A stretch of DNA of 7,034 nt from Paracoccaceae bacterium (GCA_007119835.1 SKOX01000454.1:1-7034), one strand, 5' to 3'; shown: positions 1 to 6,527, numbered from the stretch's first letter. Numbers and translations: made by a program. Notes: generated by a model not told the origin, from the letters alone.

Positions 1-77
1 CCATCAAATCCCGGAGGAAGGTCGCAGGATGGGACACCGGCTACCTCGATGCCATCCTCTCCTCACAGCCCGCCTGA
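1..77 (+). CDS. C-terminal end of an unidentified upstream gene (partial)
   Basis: The frame beginning at base 3 is open from the left edge and ends in TGA at 75-77. It gives about 24 residues containing KVAGWDTGYLDAIL near the end. Most third codon positions are G or C, as in the neighbouring genes, which supports real coding. The fragment is too short for me to name a family. It lies on the same strand as the sugar transporter, about 150 bases upstream of it, so it could be a related catabolic or regulatory gene, but that is only positional inference. Confidence 0.4.
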   Translation, partial: IKSRRKVAGWDTGYLDAILSSQPA

Positions 78-129
78 CTTGGATTCGGAGCCCTGTGATC
101 CGGACCCCGTGGCGTGCGCACCGCCGAGC

Positions 130-159
130 TTGACGGAATTCCCACGCACGCCGTAGCAT
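130..159 (+). promoter_or_regulatory. Candidate sigma70-type promoter of the sugar ABC operon
   Basis: TTGACG at 130-135 (five of six matches to TTGACA) and TAGCAT at 154-159 (four of six to TATAAT) are separated by 18 bases. Transcription would start near 166, giving a leader of roughly 65 bases before the binding-protein ATG at 230. Short palindromes surround it: GTGCGCAC at 114-121, GGAATTCC at 135-142 between the two boxes, and GCATGC at 156-161 over the -10 box. They could be operator sites for a sugar-responsive repressor, but none is a convincing match to a known operator. The call rests on pattern only. Confidence 0.4.
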
Positions 160-215
160 GCCGCCATGTCGCCGTCCCGCGAGCGGTCGTGCGCGCGGGA
201 TCGAAAGAGCGGCGT

Positions 216-222
216 GGGAGGG
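216..222 (+). promoter_or_regulatory. Ribosome binding site deciding the binding-protein start
   Basis: GGGAGGG sits seven bases before the ATG at 230. No comparable site precedes the in-frame ATG at 158. This places the start at 230 and leaves a proper signal peptide at the N terminus. Confidence 0.7.
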
Positions 223-229
223 AACTACA

Positions 230-1168
230 ATGGCGAACAGAACCGGCGCGTGCGTCGCGGGGCTGCTGACGGCTGGGGTCATGGCGGTGACGCCGCTCGC
301 GGCACAGGATCTGACGATCGCAACCTCGGTGCCGAGCCTCGGCTTCCCGTTCTTCGTCCACATGCAGAACGAGCTGCGGGCCGAGGCCGACAGCCTTGGC
401 GTGTCGATCGTCGAATACGACGGACAGAACTCGACGCCGAAGCAGACGTCGGACGTCGAGGCGGCGATCGTCAGCGGCGTCGACGGGCTGATCATCAGCC
501 CGCTCGACTCGGTCGCGATGGCCCCGGCGGTGCAGCAGGCGATCGAGGCGGGCATCCCGGTCATCACCATCGACCGGCGCGTCGACGGCGTCGAGGGCAT
601 CCTCTCCCATGTCGGGGCCGACAACGTCGCCGGTGGCGAGGCGCAGGGTGAGCTGATCATGGAGCTCTTCCCCGATGGCGCCCGCGTCGTGAACCTGCAG
701 GGCCAGCCGGGGTCGAGCCCGGCCATCGATCGCAATCAGGGCGTCCACAACGTGCTCGACCAGCACGACGCCTACGAATTCGTGGCCGAGCAGACCGCCA
801 ACTTCGCCCGCGAGGAGGGAGCGTCGGTCACCGAGTCGGTTCTCGCCGGTCTCGACTCGCCGCCCGACGTCATCGTCGCCGCCAACGACGACATGGCGCT
901 CGGCGCGCAGCAGGTGATCGACGAGCAGGGGCTCGACATCGCGATCATCGGCTTCGACGCGCTGCCCGAGGCGCTCGCCAGCATCCGCGACGGCCGCCTC
1001 ACCGCAACGATCGAGCAGATGCCGGGCGGCCAGAGCCGGACGGCGATGCAGGCGATGGTCGAGTACCTGCGCGACGGGGTCGAGCCCGAACCGGAGGTGC
1101 TGCTCACGCCGATCGCGATCACCGAGGACAACATCGAGGAGGCCGAGCGCCTCGGGGAACTGAACTGA
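230..1168 (+). CDS. Periplasmic sugar-binding protein of a CUT2-type ABC importer (RbsB/FrcB-like)
   Basis: This is a 312-residue type I periplasmic binding protein that would capture a sugar in the periplasm and deliver it to the permease encoded next. The ATG at 230 is preceded by GGGAGGG at 216-222 and opens a signal peptide: basic start, hydrophobic stretch at about 8-22, and a likely cleavage after LAA at residue 25. The mature part begins DLTIATSVPSLGFPFF, as in RbsB-type proteins. Positions that contact ribose in E. coli RbsB have counterparts here: F41/F42, D115-R116 (IDRR), R168 (DRNQG), N219 (AANDDMALG), D243 (GFDA) and Q263 (IEQMP). This alignment is from memory of the family. The ligand is therefore probably a sugar or close relative, but which one is not determined. 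A hairpin follows the stop codon. An in-frame ATG at 158 is rejected because it would put a basic, non-signal extension before the signal peptide. Confidence 0.9.
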   Translation: MANRTGACVAGLLTAGVMAVTPLAAQDLTIATSVPSLGFPFFVHMQNELRAEADSLGVSIVEYDGQNSTPKQTSDVEAAIVSGVDGLIISPLDSVAMAPAVQQAIEAGIPVITIDRRVDGVEGILSHVGADNVAGGEAQGELIMELFPDGARVVNLQGQPGSSPAIDRNQGVHNVLDQHDAYEFVAEQTANFAREEGASVTESVLAGLDSPPDVIVAANDDMALGAQQVIDEQGLDIAIIGFDALPEALASIRDGRLTATIEQMPGGQSRTAMQAMVEYLRDGVEPEPEVLLTPIAITEDNIEEAERLGELN

Positions 1169-1184
1169 TCGCCGATCCATCGCG

Positions 1185-1209
1185 CGCACGGGCTCGAGGA
1201 GCCCGTGCG
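1185..1209 (+). repeat. Perfect 11-bp hairpin between binding-protein and permease genes
   Basis: CGCACGGGCTC at 1185-1195 and GAGCCCGTGCG at 1199-1209 are exact reverse complements around a 3-base loop. The structure starts 17 bases after the binding-protein stop and ends 29 bases before the permease start. No T-run follows, so it is not a classical rho-independent terminator. In binding-protein-dependent transporters such hairpins commonly stabilise the upstream mRNA or attenuate read-through, so that far more binding protein than permease is made. That role is inferred from position and strength. Confidence 0.75.
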
Positions 1210-1238
1210 TCGCTGACCGAGACCCGCGCACACCCGTC

Positions 1239-2258
1239 ATGGCGAAGCTAACGGCCGGCGGCCCCGGCACCGACCTGCGGATGGACCCGGTGGACGTCGC
1301 GGCGCGGTTCGCGGCGCCGATCTTCCTGCTGGTGCTGATCCTGGTCTTCTCGCTCCTGCAGCCGAACTTCCTGCACCCGCTCAACTTGATGAACGTGTTG
1401 CGCCAGGTCTCGATCTCGGGGCTGATCGCGATCGGCATGACCTTCGTGATCCTGACTGCGGGGATCGATCTGTCGGTGGGCTCGCTGGTGGCGCTCTGCG
1501 GCCTTGCCGCGGCCTATGTGGCGAAGGGCGGCCTCGAGAACCGCTTCACCGTGGGCGCCGAGACCGCCGGCAATCCGGTGATCCTCGCCGTGCTTGCGGC
1601 GCTCGTGGTCGGCATGGCGGCGGGCGCGTTGCAAGGCCTCGCGATCACCCGGCTGAAGGTGCCGCCGTTCGTGGTGACGTTGGGCGGGCTTACCGCCTTC
1701 CGCGGGCTCGCGCTCCTCCTCTCGGGCGGTGGCCCGATCAGCGGCTTCACGCCGGACTACACCTGGTGGGGCCGGGGTCGGGTCTGGGGCGTGCCGGTCC
1801 CGGTGATCATCTTCCTCGCCGCGGCCGTGATCGCCCATGTCGTGCTGCGCCACACCCGCTTCGGCCTGCACGTCTACGCCGTCGGCGGCAACGCGGCGGC
1901 GGCCAACCTCAACGGCGTGAACGTCCGGCGGGTGACGGTCATGGTCTACGTCATCGTCGGCTTCATGTGCGGGCTCGGCTCGTTCCTCCTGTCGGCGCGG
2001 CTGAACTCGGCCGAGGCGGTCGCGGGGCTCGGGCTCGAACTCGAAGTGATCGCGGCCGTGGTGATCGGCGGCACGTCGCTGTTCGGCGGGGTCGGAACCG
2101 TCTGGGGGACGGTTGCCGGTGCGCTGCTGATCGGCGTTCTGCGGAACGGCCTCGTGCTGATGAACGTCTCGTCGTTCATCCAGCAGATCATCATCGGCGT
2201 CATCCTCGTGCTCGCGGTCGCCTTCGACCAGTACGCGGCCGCGCGGCGGCGAAGTTGA
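1239..2258 (+). CDS. Sugar ABC transporter permease, CUT2 type (RbsC/FrcC-like)
   Basis: This 339-residue inner-membrane protein forms the transport channel. It is almost entirely hydrophobic helices and belongs to the branched-chain/ribose permease family (BPD_transp_2). Family hallmarks include GMTFVILTAGIDLSVGSLVAL at about residues 67-87, the PPFVVTLGGL segment at about 141-150, and the C-terminal VIGGTSLFGGVGTVWGTVAGA loop that contacts the ATPase. Length is typical. No good Shine-Dalgarno site precedes the ATG at 1239. A second in-frame ATG at 1281 (MDPVDVAARF) also lacks one, so the N terminus could be 14 residues shorter. The stop TGA at 2256-2258 overlaps or nearly abuts the ATPase start, which implies translational coupling. 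Confidence 0.92.
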   Translation: MAKLTAGGPGTDLRMDPVDVAARFAAPIFLLVLILVFSLLQPNFLHPLNLMNVLRQVSISGLIAIGMTFVILTAGIDLSVGSLVALCGLAAAYVAKGGLENRFTVGAETAGNPVILAVLAALVVGMAAGALQGLAITRLKVPPFVVTLGGLTAFRGLALLLSGGGPISGFTPDYTWWGRGRVWGVPVPVIIFLAAAVIAHVVLRHTRFGLHVYAVGGNAAAANLNGVNVRRVTVMVYVIVGFMCGLGSFLLSARLNSAEAVAGLGLELEVIAAVVIGGTSLFGGVGTVWGTVAGALLIGVLRNGLVLMNVSSFIQQIIIGVILVLAVAFDQYAAARRRS

Positions 2259-2263
2259 GCCCC

Positions 2264-3004
2264 GTGGCGGTCCTCGAGCTCAGCGGCATCGCCAAGCATT
2301 TCGGTGCGATCGAGGCCCTGACCGGCGTCGACCTGACGCTCGGGCAGGGCGAGGTGCTCGGCCTGATGGGCGACAACGGCGCCGGAAAATCGACGCTGGT
2401 CAAGATCATCGCCGGCAGCTTCCCGCCCAGCGCCGGACGCATGGTCCTCGATGGTGAGGAGGTCCGCTTCGCGCGCCCGATCGAGGCGCGGCAGAAGGGC
2501 ATCGAGATTGTCCACCAGGACCTCGCGCTCTGCGACAACCTCTCGGCGGCGCTGAACGTCTTCCTCGGCCGCGAGATCACCCGGCGGATCGGTCCGTTCC
2601 GCTTTCTCGACCGCGGCGCGATGAACGCGCGCGCCGCCGAGCTCTTCGCCGAGCTGAAGTCGGAGACGCGGCCCCGCGACCTCGTGAAGCAGATGTCTGG
2701 TGGCCAGCGCCAGGCCGTGGCCATCGCCCGCACCCGGCTGTCCGACCCGAAGCTGGTGCTGATGGACGAGCCGACCGCGGCGATCTCGGTGCGGCAGGTG
2801 GCCGAGGTGCTCGACCTGATCCGGCACCTCAGGGCGGCCGGTCATGCGGTGATCCTGATCAGCCACCGGATGCCGGATGTTTTCTCGGTCTGCGACCGCG
2901 TCGTGGTGCTGCGCCGCGGGACCAAGGTGGCCGACAAGCCGGTCGCGGCGACGTCGCCCGAGGAGGTCACCGCGCTGATCACCGGCGCGCTGGAGCAGGC
3001 GTGA
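2264..3004 (+). CDS. Sugar ABC transporter ATP-binding protein, single-domain (FrcA-like)
   Basis: This is a cytoplasmic ATPase that powers the importer, 246 residues from the GTG at 2264. All nucleotide-binding motifs are present in order: Walker A GDNGAGKST at 36-44, Q-loop Q85 (IVHQD), signature MSGGQ ending at Q148, Walker B LVLMDE at 164-169, and switch His H201 (ILISHRM). RbsA, XylG and MglA have two such domains in about 500 residues. This protein has one, so it would act as a homodimer, as FrcA does. An in-frame TTG at 2255, overlapping the permease stop as TTGA, would add three residues (MSP). I cannot decide between the two starts, since neither has a strong ribosome site and both imply coupling to permease translation. 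The D-loop region reads EPTAAISV rather than the usual EPTAALGV of the class, a mild variation. Confidence 0.9.
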   Translation: MAVLELSGIAKHFGAIEALTGVDLTLGQGEVLGLMGDNGAGKSTLVKIIAGSFPPSAGRMVLDGEEVRFARPIEARQKGIEIVHQDLALCDNLSAALNVFLGREITRRIGPFRFLDRGAMNARAAELFAELKSETRPRDLVKQMSGGQRQAVAIARTRLSDPKLVLMDEPTAAISVRQVAEVLDLIRHLRAAGHAVILISHRMPDVFSVCDRVVVLRRGTKVADKPVAATSPEEVTALITGALEQA

Positions 3005-3114
3005 GTGCGGCCCGGCGCCGACGTTCACGCGGAGAAGCGCGATAAGTCTCTGTCCGTGCGGATCCTTCATCGGATCGTGCGGCCGGATCGGACGAACTGG
3101 GAGGGAGCCGATCG
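3005..3114 (+). other. Short intergenic spacer between ATPase and dehydrogenase genes
   Basis: The 110-base gap contains a small inverted repeat, GATCC (3061-3065) and GGATC (3072-3076), and a strong ribosome site, GGGAGGGAG at 3099-3107, for the next gene. I see no convincing terminator, and no promoter with both boxes. The dehydrogenase could be transcribed from the transporter promoter or have its own weak start. Confidence 0.4.
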
Positions 3115-4143
3115 ATGGGCGGCAGCAAGCCATTGGTGATCAGCGCGCCGGAGCCGCGGTCGCTCGACCTGATCTTCGGACCGGAGGCACGCGCAGAGCT
3201 CGACCGCCGCTACGAGATCCACGAGACGGAGGCGGCGGGGGTCGCGTCGCTCGAGCCTGAGATCCTCGCCGCGGCGCGCTACGTCGTCGGCCAGCCGCCG
3301 CTCGACCGCGACGCCCTCGAGAGGATGACCGAGCTGCGCTGCATCTTCAACGTCGAGTCGAATCTCATCGACAACATGCCTTACGAGCTGCTCTTCGCCC
3401 GGGGCATCCATGTGGTGACGACCGGCGCGGTCTTTGCCGAGCCGGTCGCGGAACTCGGCCTCGCGCTCGCCCTCAACCTCGCCCGCGATGTCGTCGACGC
3501 CGACCTCGCCTTCCGCGAGGGGCGGGAGCTCTGGGGCGGCGCGGGCAATCGCGGAGCGCTCTTGCTCAGCGGCGCCGAGATCGGCCTCGTCGGCTACGGC
3601 GATCTCGGCCGGGCGCTGCACCGCCTGCTCGCGGGTTTCCGCCCGAAGCTGCGCATCCACGACCCCTGGCTGCCGCCTTCGATCATCCGGGAGGCCGGCG
3701 CGGTGCCGGCCCCGCTCGAGGAGGTGCTGAGCGCGAGCGAGTTCGTCTTCGTCGTCGCCGCCGTCACCACCGAGAACCGCGGCTTCCTCGGGCCGGAGGC
3801 CTTCGCGTCGATGCGGCCGGGTGCGGCGTTCGTCCTGCTCAGCCGGGCCGACGTCGTGGATTTCGATGCCCTGATGGCGGCGGTGGAGCGCGGCCACATC
3901 CGCGCGGCGAGCGACGTCTTCCCCGAGGAGCCGCTGCCTGCCGACCATCCGGTCCGGCGCCTGCCGGGCTACCTGCGCTCGGCGCACCGCGCCGGCGCGC
4001 TCGACGTCGCCTTCAGGCGCATGGGCGACATGGTGCTGGAGGACATGGACCTGATCGACCGCGGGCTGCCGCCGATGCGCTGCAAGCGCGCCGAGCGCGA
4101 GACTGTCTCGCGCATGCGTTCGCGGCCGGTCACGAACAACTGA
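3115..4143 (+). CDS. D-isomer-specific 2-hydroxyacid dehydrogenase family protein
   Basis: This 342-residue cytoplasmic oxidoreductase would interconvert a 2-hydroxyacid and a 2-oxoacid with a nicotinamide cofactor. The cofactor domain carries the Rossmann motif GYGDLG at 160-165, and D183 (IHDPW) at the end of the next strand favours NAD over NADP. The family's catalytic triad is intact: R244 in LLSRADVVD, E272 in DVFPEEPL, and H291 in SAHRAGA. The Arg and His motifs differ from the usual N-x-x-R-G and P-H motifs, so this is a divergent subgroup rather than plain SerA or glyoxylate reductase. The ATG at 3115 follows GGGAGGGAG. The gene lies 110 bases after the transporter ATPase on the same strand, so it probably handles an acid derived from the imported sugar, or a sugar acid that is itself imported. 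The exact substrate cannot be read from the sequence. Confidence 0.88.
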   Translation: MGGSKPLVISAPEPRSLDLIFGPEARAELDRRYEIHETEAAGVASLEPEILAAARYVVGQPPLDRDALERMTELRCIFNVESNLIDNMPYELLFARGIHVVTTGAVFAEPVAELGLALALNLARDVVDADLAFREGRELWGGAGNRGALLLSGAEIGLVGYGDLGRALHRLLAGFRPKLRIHDPWLPPSIIREAGAVPAPLEEVLSASEFVFVVAAVTTENRGFLGPEAFASMRPGAAFVLLSRADVVDFDALMAAVERGHIRAASDVFPEEPLPADHPVRRLPGYLRSAHRAGALDVAFRRMGDMVLEDMDLIDRGLPPMRCKRAERETVSRMRSRPVTNN

Positions 4144-4637
4144 AGCGACCTTCGGGGGATCAAGTCGGGGCGATGTGTCGAGTTGGGCGGACGGCCCGGC
4201 TCGGGGCAGGGCAGGCGCAGGCGCAGGGGCAGGGGCAGGGGCAGGGGCAGGGGCAGGGGCTGTGAAGCCTTCTTCGGATGTGGGAGGTTTGGCGGCGCCA
4301 TTGCGCATGCGGTGCCGGTCGTCTTCTAGGCTCAGTGGCAGTTGCTGTGGCGTGAAGCGAAGAACCCGATACCTCCCGCGACGGCGAGCACCTCCTGCCG
4401 CGCGTGACCTGATGGGTCCATTCTCCGCGTCATCCTCGACGGCCACCCGGAATCCGCCACCGTGGACCGCATGCCTGGCGATACGCGCAGCCGTCAAGCC
4501 TGCCGGGGCGGCGCCATCGCGCTTAGGTCGCTCCGTCTGACCGGCCGCTTGCAGGAGCATTCGGATGACAATCGGGGCCGCTCGCGTTCCGTGTGGGGGA
4601 TGCCGGCGGAGCACGTGTCACATCGGAGCGCCTGGCA
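4144..4637. other. Gene-poor spacer of about 490 bases
   Basis: I find no supportable gene here. Open frames exist on both strands, but they lack ribosome sites. The one on the + strand from 4175 is open mainly because the hexanucleotide array reads as Ala-Gly without stops, and its remainder is Arg/Ser/Pro-rich with no family resemblance. There is no tRNA, no T-run terminator and no recognisable transposase remnant. The only clear structure is the G-rich tandem array near its left end. The spacer separates the + strand sugar operon from the - strand membrane-protein gene, so the two units converge on it. Confidence 0.5.
4203..4260 (+). repeat. Tandem hexanucleotide array (GCAGGS) with G-quadruplex pattern
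   Basis: From 4211 to 4258 there are eight uninterrupted 6-base units: two GCAGGC followed by six GCAGGG. A shorter related GGGGCAGG sequence precedes them. The + strand therefore has six GGGG runs at 4226-4229, 4232-4235, 4238-4241, 4244-4247, 4250-4253 and 4256-4259, each separated by CA. This far exceeds the minimum four-run G-quadruplex pattern. The array begins about 65 bases after the dehydrogenase stop, on the RNA-like strand of that operon. It is likely to vary in copy number by slippage. Possible roles are transcription termination or mRNA 3'-end protection, or none. Confidence 0.9.
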
Positions 4638-5381
4638 TCATGCCTCCCGCCCCCTCGTCCTGCGCTCGGCCGACATGATCCACCAAATCGCGACTGCCAT
4701 TGCGGCGATCCCGGCCAGCGCGAAGGCCATCACCGCCGCATCCCGCCCGGCATTGGCCACCACCACGCCCACGAGCGCCCAGATCACCGTCACGCCGTAT
4801 TCGGGCGCGCGCGCCAGCCGCAGTTGCACTGCCAGCGCCAGCACCACCGCGATCGCCAGTGCGACCAGCGCCGCCATCCGCGGACCGGTCACGCCAAAGC
4901 CTCCCAGCATCAGCCCGACCGAGACACAGCTCGCCGCCGTCAGCCATCCCGCATACACCGCCACCGGCGCCTCACCGAGCCAGCGCGCCAGCGCGTCGCC
5001 GCGCGGTGCCCGCCACAGTGCCAGCAGCGCGCCACCCAGCATGGCCCAGATCATCACCGTCGCCCAGACCGCGCTGGCATTCGCCACCGCGATCCAGGCC
5101 GCGCCCAGCCCGAGGCTGACTATCAGCGGCCAGCGTGGCGCATGCCAGTCCGGAGACGCGCGGCGCGCGGCCAGGCCCGTGAGCGCATGCGCGATCAGCC
5201 AAAGATAGATCAGCCCCCAAATCGCGAAGGCATAGCCTGCCGGCTGCACCGGCGGATCGCGCTGCGGAACCGGAAACAGATCGGGGTCGAAGCCGCTAAA
5301 TCCGCTGGTGAAGTATGGCGAGGCCACAAAGGCCACGGTCACGAACAGCTGGAGAAAGGCAAGCGCTCTCTTTGAGATCAT
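4638..5381 (-). CDS. Trp-rich polytopic membrane protein, long TspO/MBR-like
   Basis: This is a 247-residue integral membrane protein with about seven or eight hydrophobic segments (roughly 5-25, 48-70, 85-102, 104-123, 137-160, 168-190, 196-211 and 216-236) and 13 tryptophans. The QPAGYAFAIWGLIYLWL segment at about 46-62 resembles proteins annotated in alphaproteobacteria as tryptophan-rich sensory protein, relatives of the TspO/MBR family. Classical TspO is about 160 residues with five helices, so this is a longer variant and its ligand and function are unknown. Classical TspO binds porphyrins; whether this one does is not established. The ATG at 5381 has GAGGA just upstream on the - strand. 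The gene lies 153 bases downstream of the WYL regulator on the same strand, so co-transcription is possible. Confidence 0.72.
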   Translation of the reverse strand: MISKRALAFLQLFVTVAFVASPYFTSGFSGFDPDLFPVPQRDPPVQPAGYAFAIWGLIYLWLIAHALTGLAARRASPDWHAPRWPLIVSLGLGAAWIAVANASAVWATVMIWAMLGGALLALWRAPRGDALARWLGEAPVAVYAGWLTAASCVSVGLMLGGFGVTGPRMAALVALAIAVVLALAVQLRLARAPEYGVTVIWALVGVVVANAGRDAAVMAFALAGIAAMAVAIWWIMSAERRTRGREA

Positions 5382-5534
5382 GTCGTCCTCACCACCCCCA
5401 TTTATGTGTCCTGCTGTCCGCCAAGCGGTAGCTGAATGGCTTCTTCGAGAGCTTGACCGGCCGTGGCGCCGAATGGCTCGGCGAGCACCTGTAGACCAGC
5501 CGCGCCTGTGTCACAAACGATGTGGAACGCGTCG
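5382..5534 (-). other. Spacer between WYL regulator and membrane-protein genes
   Basis: The 153-base gap contains the short palindrome TGTGTCACA at 5507-5515 and an A/T-rich patch, TTTATG at 5401-5406, that could serve as a - strand -10 element. There is no matching -35 element and no stem-loop with a T-run. I cannot say whether the membrane-protein gene has its own promoter. Confidence 0.3.
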
Positions 5535-6527
5535 TCACGGCGTCGCCGGGAAGTCTGATCGCCGGTGGCTCGCCACCAAACTGCGGAGGGCGCCTGGCTC
5601 GAAGACCTCGACGGCGTCGCCCCACTGGTAGAGGTGCCAGGCCATCTCAAGCCAGCCGCAGGACTGGAACCGGACGACGAGGCTGCCGTCCGGCTCATCT
5701 TCCATCGCCTGGTCGGGATGAAACACAAACTCCCGTGCCACGGCGGCGGCAGCCGGCGAGAACCGCCAGGCGACCGGCCCGTATTCGTCTTCGGCATGGA
5801 AGGAGCCGAAGGCGCGCGCCGCGTGCCGCTCGAGATCGAAGTCCGGCTCGCGCAGTAAGGACTGGCCGAGCAGGCGGGCCGATTGGATGCGGTCCACGCG
5901 GAAGTGCTTCATCCCGCCGCCGGCGTCGGGGTCGCGAGCGACGAGGTAGCGCCGGATCCCGAGGAGAAGGCCGTGCGGCTCGACGATCCGCTCGCGCGGT
6001 GTCTCGTCGCGCGCACCGGCATAGGCGATGGCGAGGGCGAAGGGACCCTTGAGCGCCTCCGCGATGGTCTCGAGCAGTTCGCTCGGCACCCTGACGCGGG
6101 GACCCGGCCGACAGGCATAGCCCTGGCATTCGAGCAGCGCCTCGGCATCGGCCTCGGCCCGGCGGGCGTGCGGCCGGGGCATGGTCGCCAGCAGCCGGTC
6201 GCGAAGGGACCGTAGCGCGGCGGCGTCGGGGGCGGCACCTTCGCGCTCCGCGCGCCGGATGCTCATCTCCAGCGCGGCGAGCTCGGCGTCGCGCAGGCCC
6301 TGCATCCGCAGAAGGCCCGGCTCGCGCAGACGCCAGCGCCGGCGGCGGTCGGGGCCGGTGCGGATCTCGACGCCCGTGAAGGTTTCCTCGAGCGCGCGGG
6401 TCATGCGCTGGGCCGTGCGGTGGTCGGCGGAGAACTCCTCCGCGATCTCGGCAAGCGTGACGCCGCCGTGCCGGGCGGCCGCCATCTCGGCGAGGCGCAG
6501 GAGGTCTCGGGCCTTCGTTAGGGACAT
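5535..6527 (-). CDS. HTH-WYL domain transcriptional regulator
   Basis: This 330-residue cytoplasmic DNA-binding regulator starts at the ATG at 6527, with AGGGA six bases upstream. Residues about 3-65 form a winged helix-turn-helix (GGVTLAEIAEEFSADHRTAQRMTRALEE). A linker is followed by a WYL domain at about 150-225, with EPHGLLLGIRRYLVARD and then HFRVDRIQSARLL. A C-terminal extension of WCX type follows at about 250-320. The name-giving tryptophan is replaced, so the motif reads RYL. WYL domains are thought to sense nucleic-acid or nucleotide ligands and often control phage-defence, CRISPR or DNA-damage genes. The gene is divergent from a RecB-like nuclease gene 118 bases away, which is its most likely target along with itself. 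An in-frame ATG at 6701 is rejected: it lies inside the nuclease gene and the extension looks non-coding. Confidence 0.88.
   Translation of the reverse strand: MSLTKARDLLRLAEMAAARHGGVTLAEIAEEFSADHRTAQRMTRALEETFTGVEIRTGPDRRRRWRLREPGLLRMQGLRDAELAALEMSIRRAEREGAAPDAAALRSLRDRLLATMPRPHARRAEADAEALLECQGYACRPGPRVRVPSELLETIAEALKGPFALAIAYAGARDETPRERIVEPHGLLLGIRRYLVARDPDAGGGMKHFRVDRIQSARLLGQSLLREPDFDLERHAARAFGSFHAEDEYGPVAWRFSPAAAAVAREFVFHPDQAMEDEPDGSLVVRFQSCGWLEMAWHLYQWGDAVEVFEPGALRSLVASHRRSDFPATP

Noticed and set aside
29..133. Small + strand frame of 34 codons with a GGAGGAAGG sequence before its ATG
   Set aside because: The purine-rich stretch is explained by Arg-Arg-Lys codons of the partial gene ending at 77. 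The product has no recognisable feature, and the frame overlaps the promoter candidate.
111..152. 8-bp inverted repeat GGCGTGCG/CGCACGCC as a terminator for the upstream gene
   Set aside because: The loop is 26 bases, there is no T-run, and it overlaps the promoter candidate. A terminator is not supported.
158..229. Upstream ATG extension of the sugar-binding protein
   Set aside because: It adds an Arg-rich, non-signal segment before a good signal peptide and would start inside or beside the promoter -10 box. The ribosome site supports 230.
41..1438. Long - strand open frame opposite the binding-protein and permease genes
   Set aside because: It is antisense to well-recognised genes. Its translation is Arg/His/Asp-rich low-complexity sequence typical of the opposite strand of GC-rich coding DNA.
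1946..3133. Long - strand open frame opposite the permease and ATPase
   Set aside because: It covers two clear genes, has no family motif, and has the composition of an antisense shadow.
4175..4540. + strand frame with Ala-Gly repeats
   Set aside because: It is open because of the hexanucleotide array. There is no ribosome site, and the remainder resembles no protein family I know.
3067..4614. 515-codon - strand open frame across the dehydrogenase and the repeat
   Set aside because: It is antisense to a gene with an intact catalytic triad. The repeat contributes Pro-Ala units, and no domain or ribosome site is visible.
4613..4620. ACGTGTCA 8-mer shared with the WYL promoter region (6538-6545 on the other strand)
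   Set aside because: One shared 8-mer in 7 kb is close to chance expectation, and the site lies at the 3' side of the membrane-protein gene where an operator makes little sense.
4462..5375. + strand open frames opposite the membrane-protein gene
   Set aside because: They overlap a - strand gene with coherent membrane segments and a ribosome site. Their translations are Ala/Ser/Arg/His-rich shadows.
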